Assembly: GCA_022865625.1 (NCBI GenBank)
Contig: JALHTB010000166.1
Span: 1-64,000 of the forward strand
Reading direction: 5' to 3'
Source of the DNA: Candidatus Bathyarchaeota archaeon
GTDB lineage: Archaea; Thermoproteota; Bathyarchaeia; 40CM-2-53-6; FEN-987
DNA length: 64,000 nt
In this document: in pieces, positions 1-7,411 of the stretch
Position numbering within the stretch: position 1 is the first letter of the stretch
Layout: each line of letters starts with the position of its first letter
Position numbers and translations under genes: made by a program
The notes under the pieces: model-generated
Told to the model about the DNA's origin: nothing
Databases searched by the model: none
Seen by the model: the letters and a program-made list of their open reading frames with translations, nothing else

Positions 1-91
1 GATTTCTTGGAATATGTGAGAAATTCAGCTTCTCAATGATCCCTGACAGCAGTTGATCGACATCTGGTGCCGGTTCATATCGTAGACGCAT
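1..91 (-). CDS. Putative metallopeptidase-like protein, N-terminal fragment (cut by window edge)
   Basis: Only about 30 codons lie inside the window; the gene continues past the left edge. The frame is open from the edge to an ATG (complement of 89-91), and an in-frame stop sits about 60 nt upstream, so the start is reasonably fixed. The visible residues include R-Y-E-P-A-P-D-V and later F-S-H-I-P. These resemble the start of the small archaeal 'putative metallopeptidase' family (roughly 150 residues with a later HExxH motif), as I remember it. The catalytic motif would lie outside the window, so the family is a guess from the N-terminus. The gene follows SSB on the same strand with about 140 nt between them, so co-transcription is possible. 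Confidence 0.45.
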   Translation of the reverse strand, partial: MRLRYEPAPDVDQLLSGIIEKLNFSHIPRN

Positions 92-233
92 GTCATCGAA
101 GTCTGTGGAGGCACCTAAATTCGTATTGGCAGTCTGGACAATCGCTTCATATTACGTGGTGGCACTTCCAGTCGTGCCAGTGAGGGAATTAGCTCTACAG
201 TAAATTGGGGGGGTGACCGTGTGCCTTACCGTC

Positions 234-713
234 TCAGTACCTGCGTCTTCCTCGGTTACCGTAACTTCCTCCTCCACGGTCTCCTCTATCGCTCCCGTAG
301 CGGGGCGTGAAGCTTGGATACCTTGGCCGCTGCTCATACTGCTTGTCAGACAGATTGTTTGAGGAGTTCACCTCACCCATCTCTGCCTGAGATTTCTCAA
401 AAGAACCCTCTCTGCCGATGTTGAGGCGCATGGATCCTCGAAATAGAGACAGATAACCGTTCTTTATCTCAATCACGTCTCCCTCGCTCACTTTCTCAAT
501 GTTATCGTCCCACAAGGAGAGGTAGACGCAACCGGTCTCATCTCCGACAAGTACGTCTGAAACTCGATGCGTGGATCCATCACTTCTCGAGACGGTTTCA
601 CGAGTTTCACCTTTCTTTACGACTTTGACCTTAATGTTGACGTTCCTCGACTCGGGCGTCAATTTCTCGACTTTCAAAGACTCCAGAAATTTGCTTGCGT
701 CTTCTGTTGACAA
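234..713 (-). CDS. ssb: Single-stranded DNA-binding protein, Sulfolobus/RPA-like OB fold
   Basis: Binds single-stranded DNA during replication and repair. The 159-residue product has one OB fold over about residues 15-110. The strand motifs V-G-D-E-T-G and L-S-L-W-D followed by G-D-V-I-E-I are typical of crenarchaeal-type SSB, and K-N-G-Y-L-S-L-F-R-G and L-N-I-G-R-E follow. A flexible tail rich in Gly, Arg, Tyr and Asp ends in G-R-R-R-Y. Length and layout match Sulfolobus SSB (about 148 residues), which has one OB fold and a Gly/Arg-rich tail. The gene stands alone with its own TATA-like box. The ATG start leaves only a short leader, which fits archaeal promoter geometry. Confidence 0.9.
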   Translation of the reverse strand: MSTEDASKFLESLKVEKLTPESRNVNIKVKVVKKGETRETVSRSDGSTHRVSDVLVGDETGCVYLSLWDDNIEKVSEGDVIEIKNGYLSLFRGSMRLNIGREGSFEKSQAEMGEVNSSNNLSDKQYEQRPRYPSFTPRYGSDRGDRGGGSYGNRGRRRY

Positions 714-750
714 TTCGCTCTATCTCATCAGCGTGCTGTCTGTGGCGTCA

Positions 751-760
751 AATATAATTG
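751..760 (-). promoter_or_regulatory. TATA-like box for the SSB gene
   Basis: On the minus strand this reads CAATTATATT. It lies about 40 nt before the SSB ATG, so transcription would begin about 15 nt before the start codon. No stronger A/T box is visible between it and the gene. Confidence 0.5.
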
Positions 761-915
761 TTGTGGTATGAAAAGGAACGGTAGAGTGCGTCTGGACGGC
801 GATCATCCGCAAAGCGCGCACATCAAAGCTCAGTACTAGCGACCTCTCTCGAGACGTAGGAAAAACAGGAAAAATGACTTTCACTCAAACGTGCAACGCG
901 AGAAGGAAGCTGGGC

Positions 916-1380
916 TCACTTCTGCGTTTTGGGGCTCACAGCTTGGGCCATGACCTTTCCGAATTCCCGGCACTTGGCTAGATCACTTTCGTTTGGAGAT
1001 TCAACGATCTTCAGAGCTGGGGTTTTCACTGTCAGACCAAGGATCTTGAGGGCTCCTGTGATTCGTTCAAGCGCTTCGCCGCTCCATCCGTATGAACCGA
1101 ATCCTGCCCCTATCTTTCCTCTCAGATTGAGTTTCCTTGCCTTTTTCAGCTCATCGAGCGATTCGAGGAAATGGCGCATTTCAGCAGTTGTACTTGAATA
1201 GTGAGTTGGTGAACCCATAAGAATGACGTCCGCTCTTGAGAGTTCGTTCATAGGAAATCTCTCACCGAGCTTGTGTAGTGTGACATCGGCACCTGCCGAC
1301 GCTGCACCTTCTTTGATGGCGCTTGCCATGCGCTCTGTGTTTCCTGTTTTGCTATCATATATGATGAACACGTTCGCCAT
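916..1380 (-). CDS. Flavodoxin-family protein
   Basis: A small FMN-binding electron carrier of about 154 residues. The N-terminal phosphate-binding loop reads Y-D-S-K-T-G-N-T-E-R-M-A, the standard flavodoxin FMN signature, and the S-P-T-H-Y and F-G-S-Y-G-W-S-G motifs match the two isoalloxazine-contacting loops. I chose the ATG giving M-A-N-V-F-I-I-Y-D because the first beta strand begins there; an upstream ATG would add five residues. The C-terminal half resembles the flavodoxin domain of FprA-type flavoproteins, but no metallo-beta-lactamase-like domain is attached, so this is a stand-alone flavodoxin. It is divergent from the FAH-family gene, and the palindromic GCTTAAAAGC between them could serve either promoter. 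The electron partners are unknown. Confidence 0.85.
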   Translation of the reverse strand: MANVFIIYDSKTGNTERMASAIKEGAASAGADVTLHKLGERFPMNELSRADVILMGSPTHYSSTTAEMRHFLESLDELKKARKLNLRGKIGAGFGSYGWSGEALERITGALKILGLTVKTPALKIVESPNESDLAKCREFGKVMAQAVSPKTQK

Positions 1381-1420
1381 CTGGATGACCCTCACAAGTT
1401 TGCTGAACCTGAATCGTAGC

Positions 1421-1430
1421 GCTTAAAAGC
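1421..1430. promoter_or_regulatory. Palindrome-like A/T promoter element between divergent genes
   Basis: GCTTAAAAGC reads almost the same on both strands. It sits about 40 nt before the flavodoxin start on one side and 46-55 nt before the FAH-family start on the other, so it may act as a TATA box in either direction. Confidence 0.35.
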
Positions 1431-1475
1431 ATTTCGAGACATCAGTTTCTCAATCACGTATTCAGGTTGCGATCT

Positions 1476-2441
1476 ATGAAACTGGTTAGCTATGATTTCA
1501 AAAATGAGACTCGTGTCGGAGTCCAATCGAACGAACTGATTGTTGACCTAGTTACGGCAAGCAGTGAGCTCTCCAAGAAGCACAGTTCCGGATTCGCCGC
1601 ACTCAGTCACGTGTCTGACATGGTCTCTTTTCTTGAAGGCGGCGACTCTGCTCTTGACGAGGCAAGAGCCCTTGTCCGAGAAGTCCTTGAAGTTGTCGCA
1701 CAAGGATCTGACATCACTCTACGTAAAGCTGGAGCGATACTTCCCCTAAGCGAGGTGCGCCTTAGATCCCCGATTCCTCGGCCTCGAAAGAACATCGTGT
1801 GTCTAGGTTTGAACTATCACGACCACTGGCTTGAAACTGCTGGACGAAGAGGCGAACCACTGCCCTCTGTTCCTGTTTTTTTCACGAAGTCGCCTACAGC
1901 TGTGATCGGGCCTTTCGACGACATAGCGTATCCTTCAGCCACCGCGGAGCTGGATTATGAGGTTGAGCTGGCTGTAGTTCTCGGCAGAAGAGGAAAAGAC
2001 ATTCCAAGAAGAGATGTCTTCCGCTACGTAGCGGGATACTCGATTCTCAACGATGTCAGCGCAAGAGATCTCCAACGAAAGCATCAACAATGGTTCAGAA
2101 GCAAGAGTCTCGACACTTTTGCACCGTTAGGGCCCTGGCTAACAACGAGAGACGAAATCGATGATCCTCACAATTTGGACATGGCGCTGAAAGTGAACGG
2201 CGAGACCAGGCAGAAATCCAACACTCGAAACCTCATCTTCAAGATCCCTGACATCCTCGAGACGCTGTCTCAGGACATGACACTGGAGCCTGGAGACGTA
2301 ATCGCGACAGGCACGCCTGCGGGGGTCGCGCTAGGAATGTCTCCTCCGAGATACTTGAACGTCGGGGATGTGATAGAGGCACAAATCACCGGTCTGGGAT
2401 CTATCAGGAACCGAGTTGTAGAGAAATCAACGCGTTCGTAA
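1476..2441 (+). CDS. Fumarylacetoacetate hydrolase (FAH) family protein
   Basis: An FAH-family enzyme of about 321 residues. The family includes acylpyruvases, 2-keto-4-pentenoate hydratases and hydroxymuconate isomerases/decarboxylases acting on 2-oxo acids with a divalent metal. A conserved start of the catalytic domain, N-I-V-C-L-G-L-N-Y, is near residue 107. Acidic metal ligands are visible in L-D-Y-E-V-E-L-A-V-V and in N-D-V-S-A-R-D. The closing motif D-V-I-A-T-G-T-P-A-G-V is also present. An extra N-terminal domain of about 100 residues precedes the core, common in archaeal members. A TTG nine bases upstream is an alternative start. The exact substrate cannot be told from sequence, and the neighbours do not define a pathway. 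Confidence 0.85.
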   Translation: MKLVSYDFKNETRVGVQSNELIVDLVTASSELSKKHSSGFAALSHVSDMVSFLEGGDSALDEARALVREVLEVVAQGSDITLRKAGAILPLSEVRLRSPIPRPRKNIVCLGLNYHDHWLETAGRRGEPLPSVPVFFTKSPTAVIGPFDDIAYPSATAELDYEVELAVVLGRRGKDIPRRDVFRYVAGYSILNDVSARDLQRKHQQWFRSKSLDTFAPLGPWLTTRDEIDDPHNLDMALKVNGETRQKSNTRNLIFKIPDILETLSQDMTLEPGDVIATGTPAGVALGMSPPRYLNVGDVIEAQITGLGSIRNRVVEKSTRS

Positions 2442-2447
2442 GGGGAT

Positions 2448-2956
2448 CTATTCTAGGTTGATCTCTCGGAAGTCAAACCAATAGCCTGTATTTCTCAGAT
2501 GGTCCCTCTCGGCTTCAAGAATTGCCAGGTGGCCTCTTTCTATCTCGGCGAAATGATTGAACATCACCTTTTCATCCACTTCGCTCGTTCTTTCCGACTC
2601 GTTAGAGTAGAACTCTTTGGATCTTCTTTCTAACTCGATGCCAATTTCCAATGCTTTCAGTTCAGCTGGTTTATCGTGGCTCTTTTTCTTTTCTTGTATC
2701 GAAGGGAAGATCAGCGAGCTTGGAAAGACCCGATCCGGGAGCTTTTCCACCTTTCTCCATTTGCCGGTTCCTGCTAAGAATCATATTCCATTTCAAGTAG
2801 TCTCTGATGGTCAAGCTCATCTTTCGCGAGTTGCGTGAACATGGCCTTTCCAGTTGGATCTGTGACCTTCTGTGCATTCTCTGTGTAGAACTCGTAACCC
2901 TCCTTCTCTATTCGTATTGCAGCTTTCAAGATCTCTGGACTTCTTGAGACACTCAA
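2448..2956 (-). pseudogene. Rubrerythrin/ferritin-like protein split by a frameshift
   Basis: Two consecutive minus-strand reading frames together make one ferritin-like protein. The first (start 2956, stop 2774-2776) has a four-helix-bundle half with R-I-E-K-E-G-Y-E-F-Y and L-A-K-D-E-L-D-H, giving the ExxH-type di-iron ligands. The second frame begins with F-L-A-G-T-G-K-W-R-K-V-E, the usual linker of this family, and carries the second half, I-E-L-E-R-R-S-K-E-F-Y and F-A-E-I-E-R-G-H. Adding one T near 2779-2782 joins the frames into a continuous product of about 168 residues. It is either a real disruptive deletion or a base-calling error in a short T run. The protein family handles peroxide or iron. 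It is convergent with the FAH gene, only 6 nt apart. Confidence 0.75.
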
Positions 2957-3122
2957 CCTGTCATCACGACACGTACGACTGATCGATAAGCGTCATTCTA
3001 AAGATTTGCGTGCGCCCACACATTTTGCAGCAAGTATCAGAAGTGGTTGCAGCAATTCGATGGTCCGGTAGTCAAGTCAATGCCGAAGCCTATTCCGATG
3101 GGAATTCACAATGAGAGGATTC

Positions 3123-3743
3123 TCAGATCAGCTTGGCATACACAATCGTTGTAGTGACTACTCCAACAACCGCTCCCAGGACTACTTGCGGCAAGGTATG
3201 TGCTCTCAGTTCAGTGCGTGCCCAGGCGAGAGGAACCGCAAGAAGATATAGCGGAGAATACTGCATCCCAAAAACAAGAATCAAGGCCGTTATGGGTGCC
3301 ATGAGTCCAGCCATGTGGATGCTTATCCTCCAGAACAAGGTCACAATGAGAACCACGAAGGTGATCGATAGATAGGCAGTTGAGAGAAGATAGAGAGTTG
3401 TGCACCCAGACATGCCGAAAACTATCGCAGCGAAACCATATGCAACAACAGGAGGAAGAAAGAATACTGGCGGTCTCTTTTCATCGGATCTGTGTACGTC
3501 TATGCGGTCCCTTGCAAGGAGATATAGAACTAGTGCTATTGGAGCCACAGCGATCAACGCTATTCCAAGAAGGCTCCTTTCGACCGGTGTCAAAACAGGT
3601 CCAAATGCCTCAGGACTAAAGAATGAGAACATGATAACTACCGCTGACGCTATGAAAGGCAGGGAGAGTATGTTCGAAATCGCTTTTGCAGCGTCTTCGT
3701 TCAACGAGTCCACGAATTGGATCCAGCCGGTCAATTCATACAA
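3123..3743 (-). CDS. PAP2-like integral membrane phosphatase family protein
   Basis: A 206-residue membrane protein with about six hydrophobic helices. The second half carries R-I-S-I-H-M-A-G and later R-T-E-L-R-A-H-T-L-P-Q-V-V-L-G-A. This resembles the divergent PAP2 phosphatase layout (K/R-x-S-x-H, then R...H-T...G), in which His and Arg bind and attack a phosphate ester. The likely role is dephosphorylation of a lipid phosphate or polyprenyl diphosphate at the membrane. This is inferred from family pattern, and the canonical K-x-x-x-x-x-x-R-P first motif is not obvious. It is divergent from the deacetylase gene, with starts only about 20 nt apart. Confidence 0.6.
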   Translation of the reverse strand: MYELTGWIQFVDSLNEDAAKAISNILSLPFIASAVVIMFSFFSPEAFGPVLTPVERSLLGIALIAVAPIALVLYLLARDRIDVHRSDEKRPPVFFLPPVVAYGFAAIVFGMSGCTTLYLLSTAYLSITFVVLIVTLFWRISIHMAGLMAPITALILVFGMQYSPLYLLAVPLAWARTELRAHTLPQVVLGAVVGVVTTTIVYAKLI

Positions 3744-3761
3744 TATGATCTGCTAGATAAG

Positions 3762-4919
3762 ATGTTGCAAGGAGTCGCTTCGCCTTTGAGTGGAAAGACT
3801 GTACTTGTCTACGACGACGCCCTCCGCTCATATGATTTCGGTCCTCATCATCCGTTGAAGCCCATCCGACTGAAATTGGCCGTTGAGCTGTCGAAATCAA
3901 TCGGTGTGCTGAAGTCTTCCAAAGTGTCTCTGGTTGAACCCTCAAAAGCTGATGTTGAGCAGATTCAGCTCTTCCACACAAGAGAATATGTGAATCTTGT
4001 GGAACGGTCGAGCATGACTGGCCGGGGATTGCTTGATCAAGGTGACACTCCTGCATTCAAAGGTTGCTTCGAATCTTCCAAGCTGTATGTCGGCGGCTCA
4101 ATCCAAGCCTCAGATCTCGTGATGCAAGGAAAGGCGAATCATGCCTTCAACCCAGCTGGAGGTCTGCATCATGCCCATCATGATAGGGCTTCCGGGTTTT
4201 GTATCTTCAACGACCCAGCCGTTGTGATCAGTCACCTCAAGCGAAATTACCATACGAAGAGAATTCTCTATCTCGATGTGGACGCTCACCATGGAGACGG
4301 GGTCATGTACGGATTCTACTCCGATCCCTCTGTCGCAAACATAGACTTCCACCAGGATGGAAGATATCTTTTCCCGGGAACCGGATTCACTCATGAGGTG
4401 GGAGAAGGGGAAGCTAGGGGTCTCAAAGTCAACGTGCCACTGCTCCCACTCACAGCTGACGAAGCATATCTAGCAGCGTTCCGTGAGATAGTCCCAAGAA
4501 TCGTCAGGTCTTATCGACCTGAGATCATCCTTATGCAGTGCGGTGCCGATTCCCATTATGACGACGAACTGGCAAATCTCTGTCTGTCAACGAATTGTTA
4601 TGAAGAGATGGTTCATCTTACTCACGATCTGGCCCATGAAATCTGCAGCGGAAGACTACTTCTCTTTGGAGGCGGAGGATATTCGCTAAGCAGTGTTGCT
4701 CGATGCTGGACTCTAGCTCTTACGGCGATGTCGGACGCGGAGTTTGAAAACAAGATTCCTCAAGCATGGGCAGAACTCTACGAGAGTCTCTCCAAAGAAG
4801 AAGCTCCCAAAAACCTGCGCGATCCGACACATCAGATTCACAAGAGTCCTAGGGCATCTATTGAGAATGCCAAGAGAGTACTGGCTGAATTGAAGGCAAC
4901 TATCCCAATGCTGCGTTGA
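3762..4919 (+). CDS. Histone deacetylase family amidohydrolase (AcuC/HdaH type)
   Basis: Zinc amidohydrolase of about 385 residues, class I/II HDAC fold. The catalytic histidine pair is in G-L-H-H-A-H-H, the zinc Asp/His in D-V-D-A-H-H-G-D-G-V, the second zinc Asp in C-G-A-D-S-H, and the transition-state Tyr in G-G-G-G-Y. All key residues are present, so it should be active. The substrate may be an acetylated protein lysine, a polyamine or another acetamide; archaeal members are mostly unassigned. The start is placed at the ATG (3762) just before L-Q-G; a TTG 45 nt upstream would overlap the divergent PAP2-like gene. It ends about 60 nt before tRNA-Val. Confidence 0.88.
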   Translation: MLQGVASPLSGKTVLVYDDALRSYDFGPHHPLKPIRLKLAVELSKSIGVLKSSKVSLVEPSKADVEQIQLFHTREYVNLVERSSMTGRGLLDQGDTPAFKGCFESSKLYVGGSIQASDLVMQGKANHAFNPAGGLHHAHHDRASGFCIFNDPAVVISHLKRNYHTKRILYLDVDAHHGDGVMYGFYSDPSVANIDFHQDGRYLFPGTGFTHEVGEGEARGLKVNVPLLPLTADEAYLAAFREIVPRIVRSYRPEIILMQCGADSHYDDELANLCLSTNCYEEMVHLTHDLAHEICSGRLLLFGGGGYSLSSVARCWTLALTAMSDAEFENKIPQAWAELYESLSKEEAPKNLRDPTHQIHKSPRASIENAKRVLAELKATIPMLR

Positions 4920-4979
4920 AGTGTCTCCCTGAGCTGGTCTCAGCAAGGCTTTATTTTCGACCTGACGTATTTCTGATCA

Positions 4980-5056
4980 GGGCGCATCGTCTAGTTGGTT
5001 AGGATGTCACCCTGACACGGTGACGGTCCGCGGTTCAAATCCGCGTGCGCCCACCA
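4980..5056 (+). tRNA. tRNA-Val (anticodon GAC), CCA encoded
   Basis: Cloverleaf read by eye. The 7-bp acceptor stem pairs GGGCGCA with TGCGCCC. The anticodon stem TCACC/GGTGA encloses the loop CTGACAC, giving anticodon GAC (valine). The T arm is CGCGG-TTCAAAT-CCGCG, with discriminator A and an encoded CCA. No intron is visible. An A/T box (ttattttc) lies about 25-30 nt upstream. A truncated M20 peptidase begins immediately after the CCA, an arrangement typical of tRNA-targeted integration or deletion. Confidence 0.95.
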
Positions 5057-5489
5057 AATCCTAGGGGATAGCGCGCGCCTAGCCTTAGACGCACAGGTCG
5101 ATTTCAGATTGGTGGTCGGCCAGAAACCGAAGATCCTTCTCAAAGAACTGAAGAGGCATTTGAAGGCAAAAGGATACGGAGACCTCGTCGTCCGTGAGTA
5201 CGGGATGGAGGAAGCGGCAAGAACTCCGCCAGGACATCCATTTGTCAAAGCCGCTGTCAAGGCTGCCGAGCAGGAGTACCCAACGCAGCCTGTGGTGAGC
5301 ATATCGTCGGCAGGGACAGGCCCTATGTACCTGTTCACAAGAAACCTGAAGGCTCCTTGCATATGCATAGGAGTCGGCTACCCCTATAGTCGAGGTCATT
5401 CACCGAACGAGAACATGCGAATCCAAGACTTCGTCAAGGGCACAAAGTGGCTCGTAAGGACGATCGATAATTTCGTCAAGACGAAGTAG
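5057..5489 (+). pseudogene. M20-family peptidase/deacylase, C-terminal remnant next to tRNA-Val
   Basis: The reading frame is open directly from the tRNA 3' end and matches only the last third of an M20 enzyme (ArgE/DapE/carboxypeptidase G2 type). It starts in the lid-domain edge motif V-D-F-R-L-V-x-G-Q-x-P. It continues through A-R-T-P-P-G-H-P-F-V and the loop S-S-A-G-T-G-P-M-Y-L-F, to the metal-binding histidine in S-R-G-H-S-P-N-E-N and the final helix. The first two thirds, with the other metal ligands and the catalytic Glu, are missing. A TTG at 5109 could start a 126-residue peptide, but with no active site it should be inert. The cut falls exactly at the tRNA end, suggesting loss through recombination at the tRNA. 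Confidence 0.8.
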
Positions 5490-5656
5490 CTTGATTGCAA
5501 CCATCTCTGTCCTTTTGGCACGTGCAGCAACAAGAGCAAGGGTATACTTCTGCTCTCTACTCGCTCGAAGACACGAAATCAGCCTAGAATGCCTGATCAG
5601 ACACGCAGAACCTGCAAGTTTTCTGTTGCTGCCGTCAGATGAGCCGGAATCTCGAA

Positions 5657-5845
5657 CTACACAATCCTTGTGCCATCTATCTTCTTATTCTGCCACGAAT
5701 AGCGACGCAACTTGGACGACGCTCCATAGCCGCAAGCAGCACATTTCTTGGTAGAGATGTTGTAAGCTCTGTGGCCACATCTTCGACACATAATGTGGCT
5801 TGGCCGGCCGCCCATCTTGCCTTGAGAGGCCGTTCCCTTTGTCAT
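5657..5845 (-). CDS. rpl37e: Large-subunit ribosomal protein eL37
   Basis: A 62-residue zinc-ribbon ribosomal protein of the 60S/50S type found in archaea and eukaryotes. It starts M-T-K-G-T-x-S-x-G-K and carries C-R-R-C (about residues 20-23) and C-A-A-C (35-38), the four zinc ligands. Basic R-R-Y-S-W follows, where the family contacts 23S rRNA. Length and motif order are normal for archaeal eL37. It lies 62 nt downstream of the LSm gene on the same strand, a pairing common in archaea, and probably shares its transcript. Confidence 0.95.
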   Translation of the reverse strand: MTKGTASQGKMGGRPSHIMCRRCGHRAYNISTKKCAACGYGASSKLRRYSWQNKKIDGTRIV

Positions 5846-5907
5846 GGCTCAATCTTCCTGAGTTTGATCAGTACCGGAAATTGACTTCTCATTACAGCGC
5901 GGAAGTA

Positions 5908-6147
5908 TCAAGTCGTGCCCTGTCTCTTGGGTGGAGGGCTGATGAGAACAACATTGTCTCCTCGCACGATTATTGTCCCGAGTTTCTTCCCTTGGTTGCT
6001 CGAGATTTCCTCAGCGTCCTCCAACACCAGATTCATGTGCTGATCAAAACTAAACAGCTTTCCCCTCACGCCTCTTCCCCCCCTCAGCTCCACTAGCACT
6101 ATTTGGTTAAGGCTCTGTTCAAATATCTTGGTGACGGTGTCTGACAT
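5908..6147 (-). CDS. LSm/Sm-like RNA-binding protein (archaeal snRNP-like)
   Basis: A ring-forming Sm-fold protein of about 79 residues that binds U-rich RNA in archaeal RNA metabolism. The Sm1 motif includes [22 protein letters not shown], and the Sm2 motif reads [11 protein letters not shown]. The start M-S-D-T-V-T-K-I-F fits the family; longer upstream starts would add a non-conserved tail. Upstream on the minus strand a CTTAAATT box lies near 6198-6205, about 50 nt away. It leads the LSm-eL37 pair, consistent with a link between RNA processing and ribosome synthesis. Confidence 0.92.
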   Translation of the reverse strand: MSDTVTKIFEQSLNQIVLVELRGGRGVRGKLFSFDQHMNLVLEDAEEISSNQGKKLGTIIVRGDNVVLISPPPKRQGTT

Positions 6148-6195
6148 GTCGATCATCGAAGTCCAATGATTCAACCTTAAGGGCAAGGAGAACAC

Positions 6196-6550
6196 AATTT
6201 AAGGATATCTGCTCTTTTTCTCAAGGCATTTGAAGCGGGTGCCTGATGCTGATTTCGCTACTTCGCAGCACGCGCTGACAACGGCAGTTCTGTGACGTTA
6301 TGCTGCACATTGAAGTTCAGCGATGAGTATCCTCTCAACTTGAGTTCTCTTTGGGTTCTTTGAAGGTCTTTCTCACTTTGATTCGTGTGGTTAGCACTCG
6401 TTTTGGCTGCCAAGCGCGTTATCCTTGTTCAGCTTTTGGCTTCGGCTGTCTCAGAAGAATCAATGATGCTGAAACACGGTCTAGGAGGGCCCACAATGTT
6501 CAAGAATATGATGCCATTACTATAGGCGAATTTCCGAATGAGGCAACCCG
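6196..6550. other. Intergenic region between LSm and the Thr-rich surface genes
   Basis: About 355 bp between divergent genes. The left end holds the probable LSm promoter (A/T box near 6198-6205, minus strand). Near the right end TACTATAGG (about 6519-6527) could be the TATA box for the surface gene that starts at TTG 6551. No convincing coding frame or RNA structure was seen between. Confidence 0.4.
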
Positions 6551-7411
6551 TTGAGACGTTTGTACACTGTATTTTGGATCCTTCTCGCGCTTGGGGGAAC
6601 GTTTCTTGCAGATAACGGCATGCGTGTGTGCAATACAGCGAGTGCTGATCTCACAACAACAAGCTACAGTTTCACAACCTACTTGTATACTACAAGCACA
6701 TCTCTCACGACCACAACCACAACCTACACGCAGTCGCTCACTACGACAGAGACTACCTCGACGACCACGACAGTGACTGCTACGTATACTTCGACTTCTT
6801 GGGAAAGAGTCGTATTGCTTACTGTTGCGACAGTCCAATCGATACAATGGTTCTCCGAGACCATATCTACGACAGTGACACTTACCCAGACATCCACGAT
6901 CTTCTCACCAACAGTGACCATTCCCACAACCAAAGTGATTAGTGCGAGTACGACCATCTACTCGCCCACAGTGAACTTAGCCTCAACTACATCAATCGGG
7001 ACCACAACCACCTCTACCTCTGTCTTCACGGCTACAACCACAATCTACTCTCCAACTGTGACCGTTACGTCAACAAGAACTGTGACAACGATTGCACCTT
7101 GGGGCGGCAGTCGCCAGAGCATCATAGCCTCTGGACCACGTCCGCAACCATTCGCTGAACTGCTTCAGCCTCTGGGAGAATTCAGAGATCAAGAAGCGCA
7201 TCCGTTTCTGTATCCGCTGGTGAGTATCTTTCAGACGTCATCAGCCATTCTCGACGGGTTTGACTTTGCTCGGGCACTGGGATTCGCCATGAGCGGAATG
7301 CTCACTGGTGCTCTACTTGGGATCATATACGTCACACCTACTGTCTTGGGGTTGCAATACTTGCTGAAGAAGACGAAGAGTAGTCGACCTGCTGGCAGTG
7401 AGTCACGATGA
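6551..7411 (+). CDS. Thr-rich mucin-like surface protein with degenerate CFI-box-like C-terminal anchor
   Basis: Exported cell-surface protein of 286 residues. It has an N-terminal signal/membrane segment (about residues 5-22), then about 155 residues very rich in Thr, Ser and Val with repeated T-x-I-Y/F-S-P-T-V-T units, a likely O-glycosylated stalk. From about residue 190 comes S-I-I-A-S-G-P, then G-E-F-R-D-Q, aligning with the CFI-box C-terminal domain of the next gene but lacking its Cys. A final transmembrane helix holds G-A-L-L-G-I-I-Y-V-T-P and ends in K-K-T-K. The start codon is TTG. It overlaps the following paralogue by 4 nt, so the two are co-translated. Function is probably structural or adhesive; nothing enzymatic is visible. 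Confidence 0.75.
   Translation: MRRLYTVFWILLALGGTFLADNGMRVCNTASADLTTTSYSFTTYLYTTSTSLTTTTTTYTQSLTTTETTSTTTTVTATYTSTSWERVVLLTVATVQSIQWFSETISTTVTLTQTSTIFSPTVTIPTTKVISASTTIYSPTVNLASTTSIGTTTTSTSVFTATTTIYSPTVTVTSTRTVTTIAPWGGSRQSIIASGPRPQPFAELLQPLGEFRDQEAHPFLYPLVSIFQTSSAILDGFDFARALGFAMSGMLTGALLGIIYVTPTVLGLQYLLKKTKSSRPAGSESR

Noticed and set aside
152..337. 61-residue minus-strand frame rich in Glu, Thr and Val
   Set aside because: It overlaps the end of SSB in another frame; its composition is that of the complement-frame shift of the Gly/Arg tail, with no start signal.
3211..3405. Frames within the PAP2-like and deacetylase genes
   Set aside because: They lie inside well-supported genes in other frames and lack their own signals.
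5109..5489. Complete small M20-like enzyme
   Set aside because: The homology continues upstream to the tRNA and lacks the catalytic core, so it is a truncation rather than a short functional gene.
6724..6957. Val-rich minus-strand frame opposite the first Thr-rich gene
   Set aside because: Shadow of the ACA/ACG-rich Thr stalk on the other strand; it has no independent signal.
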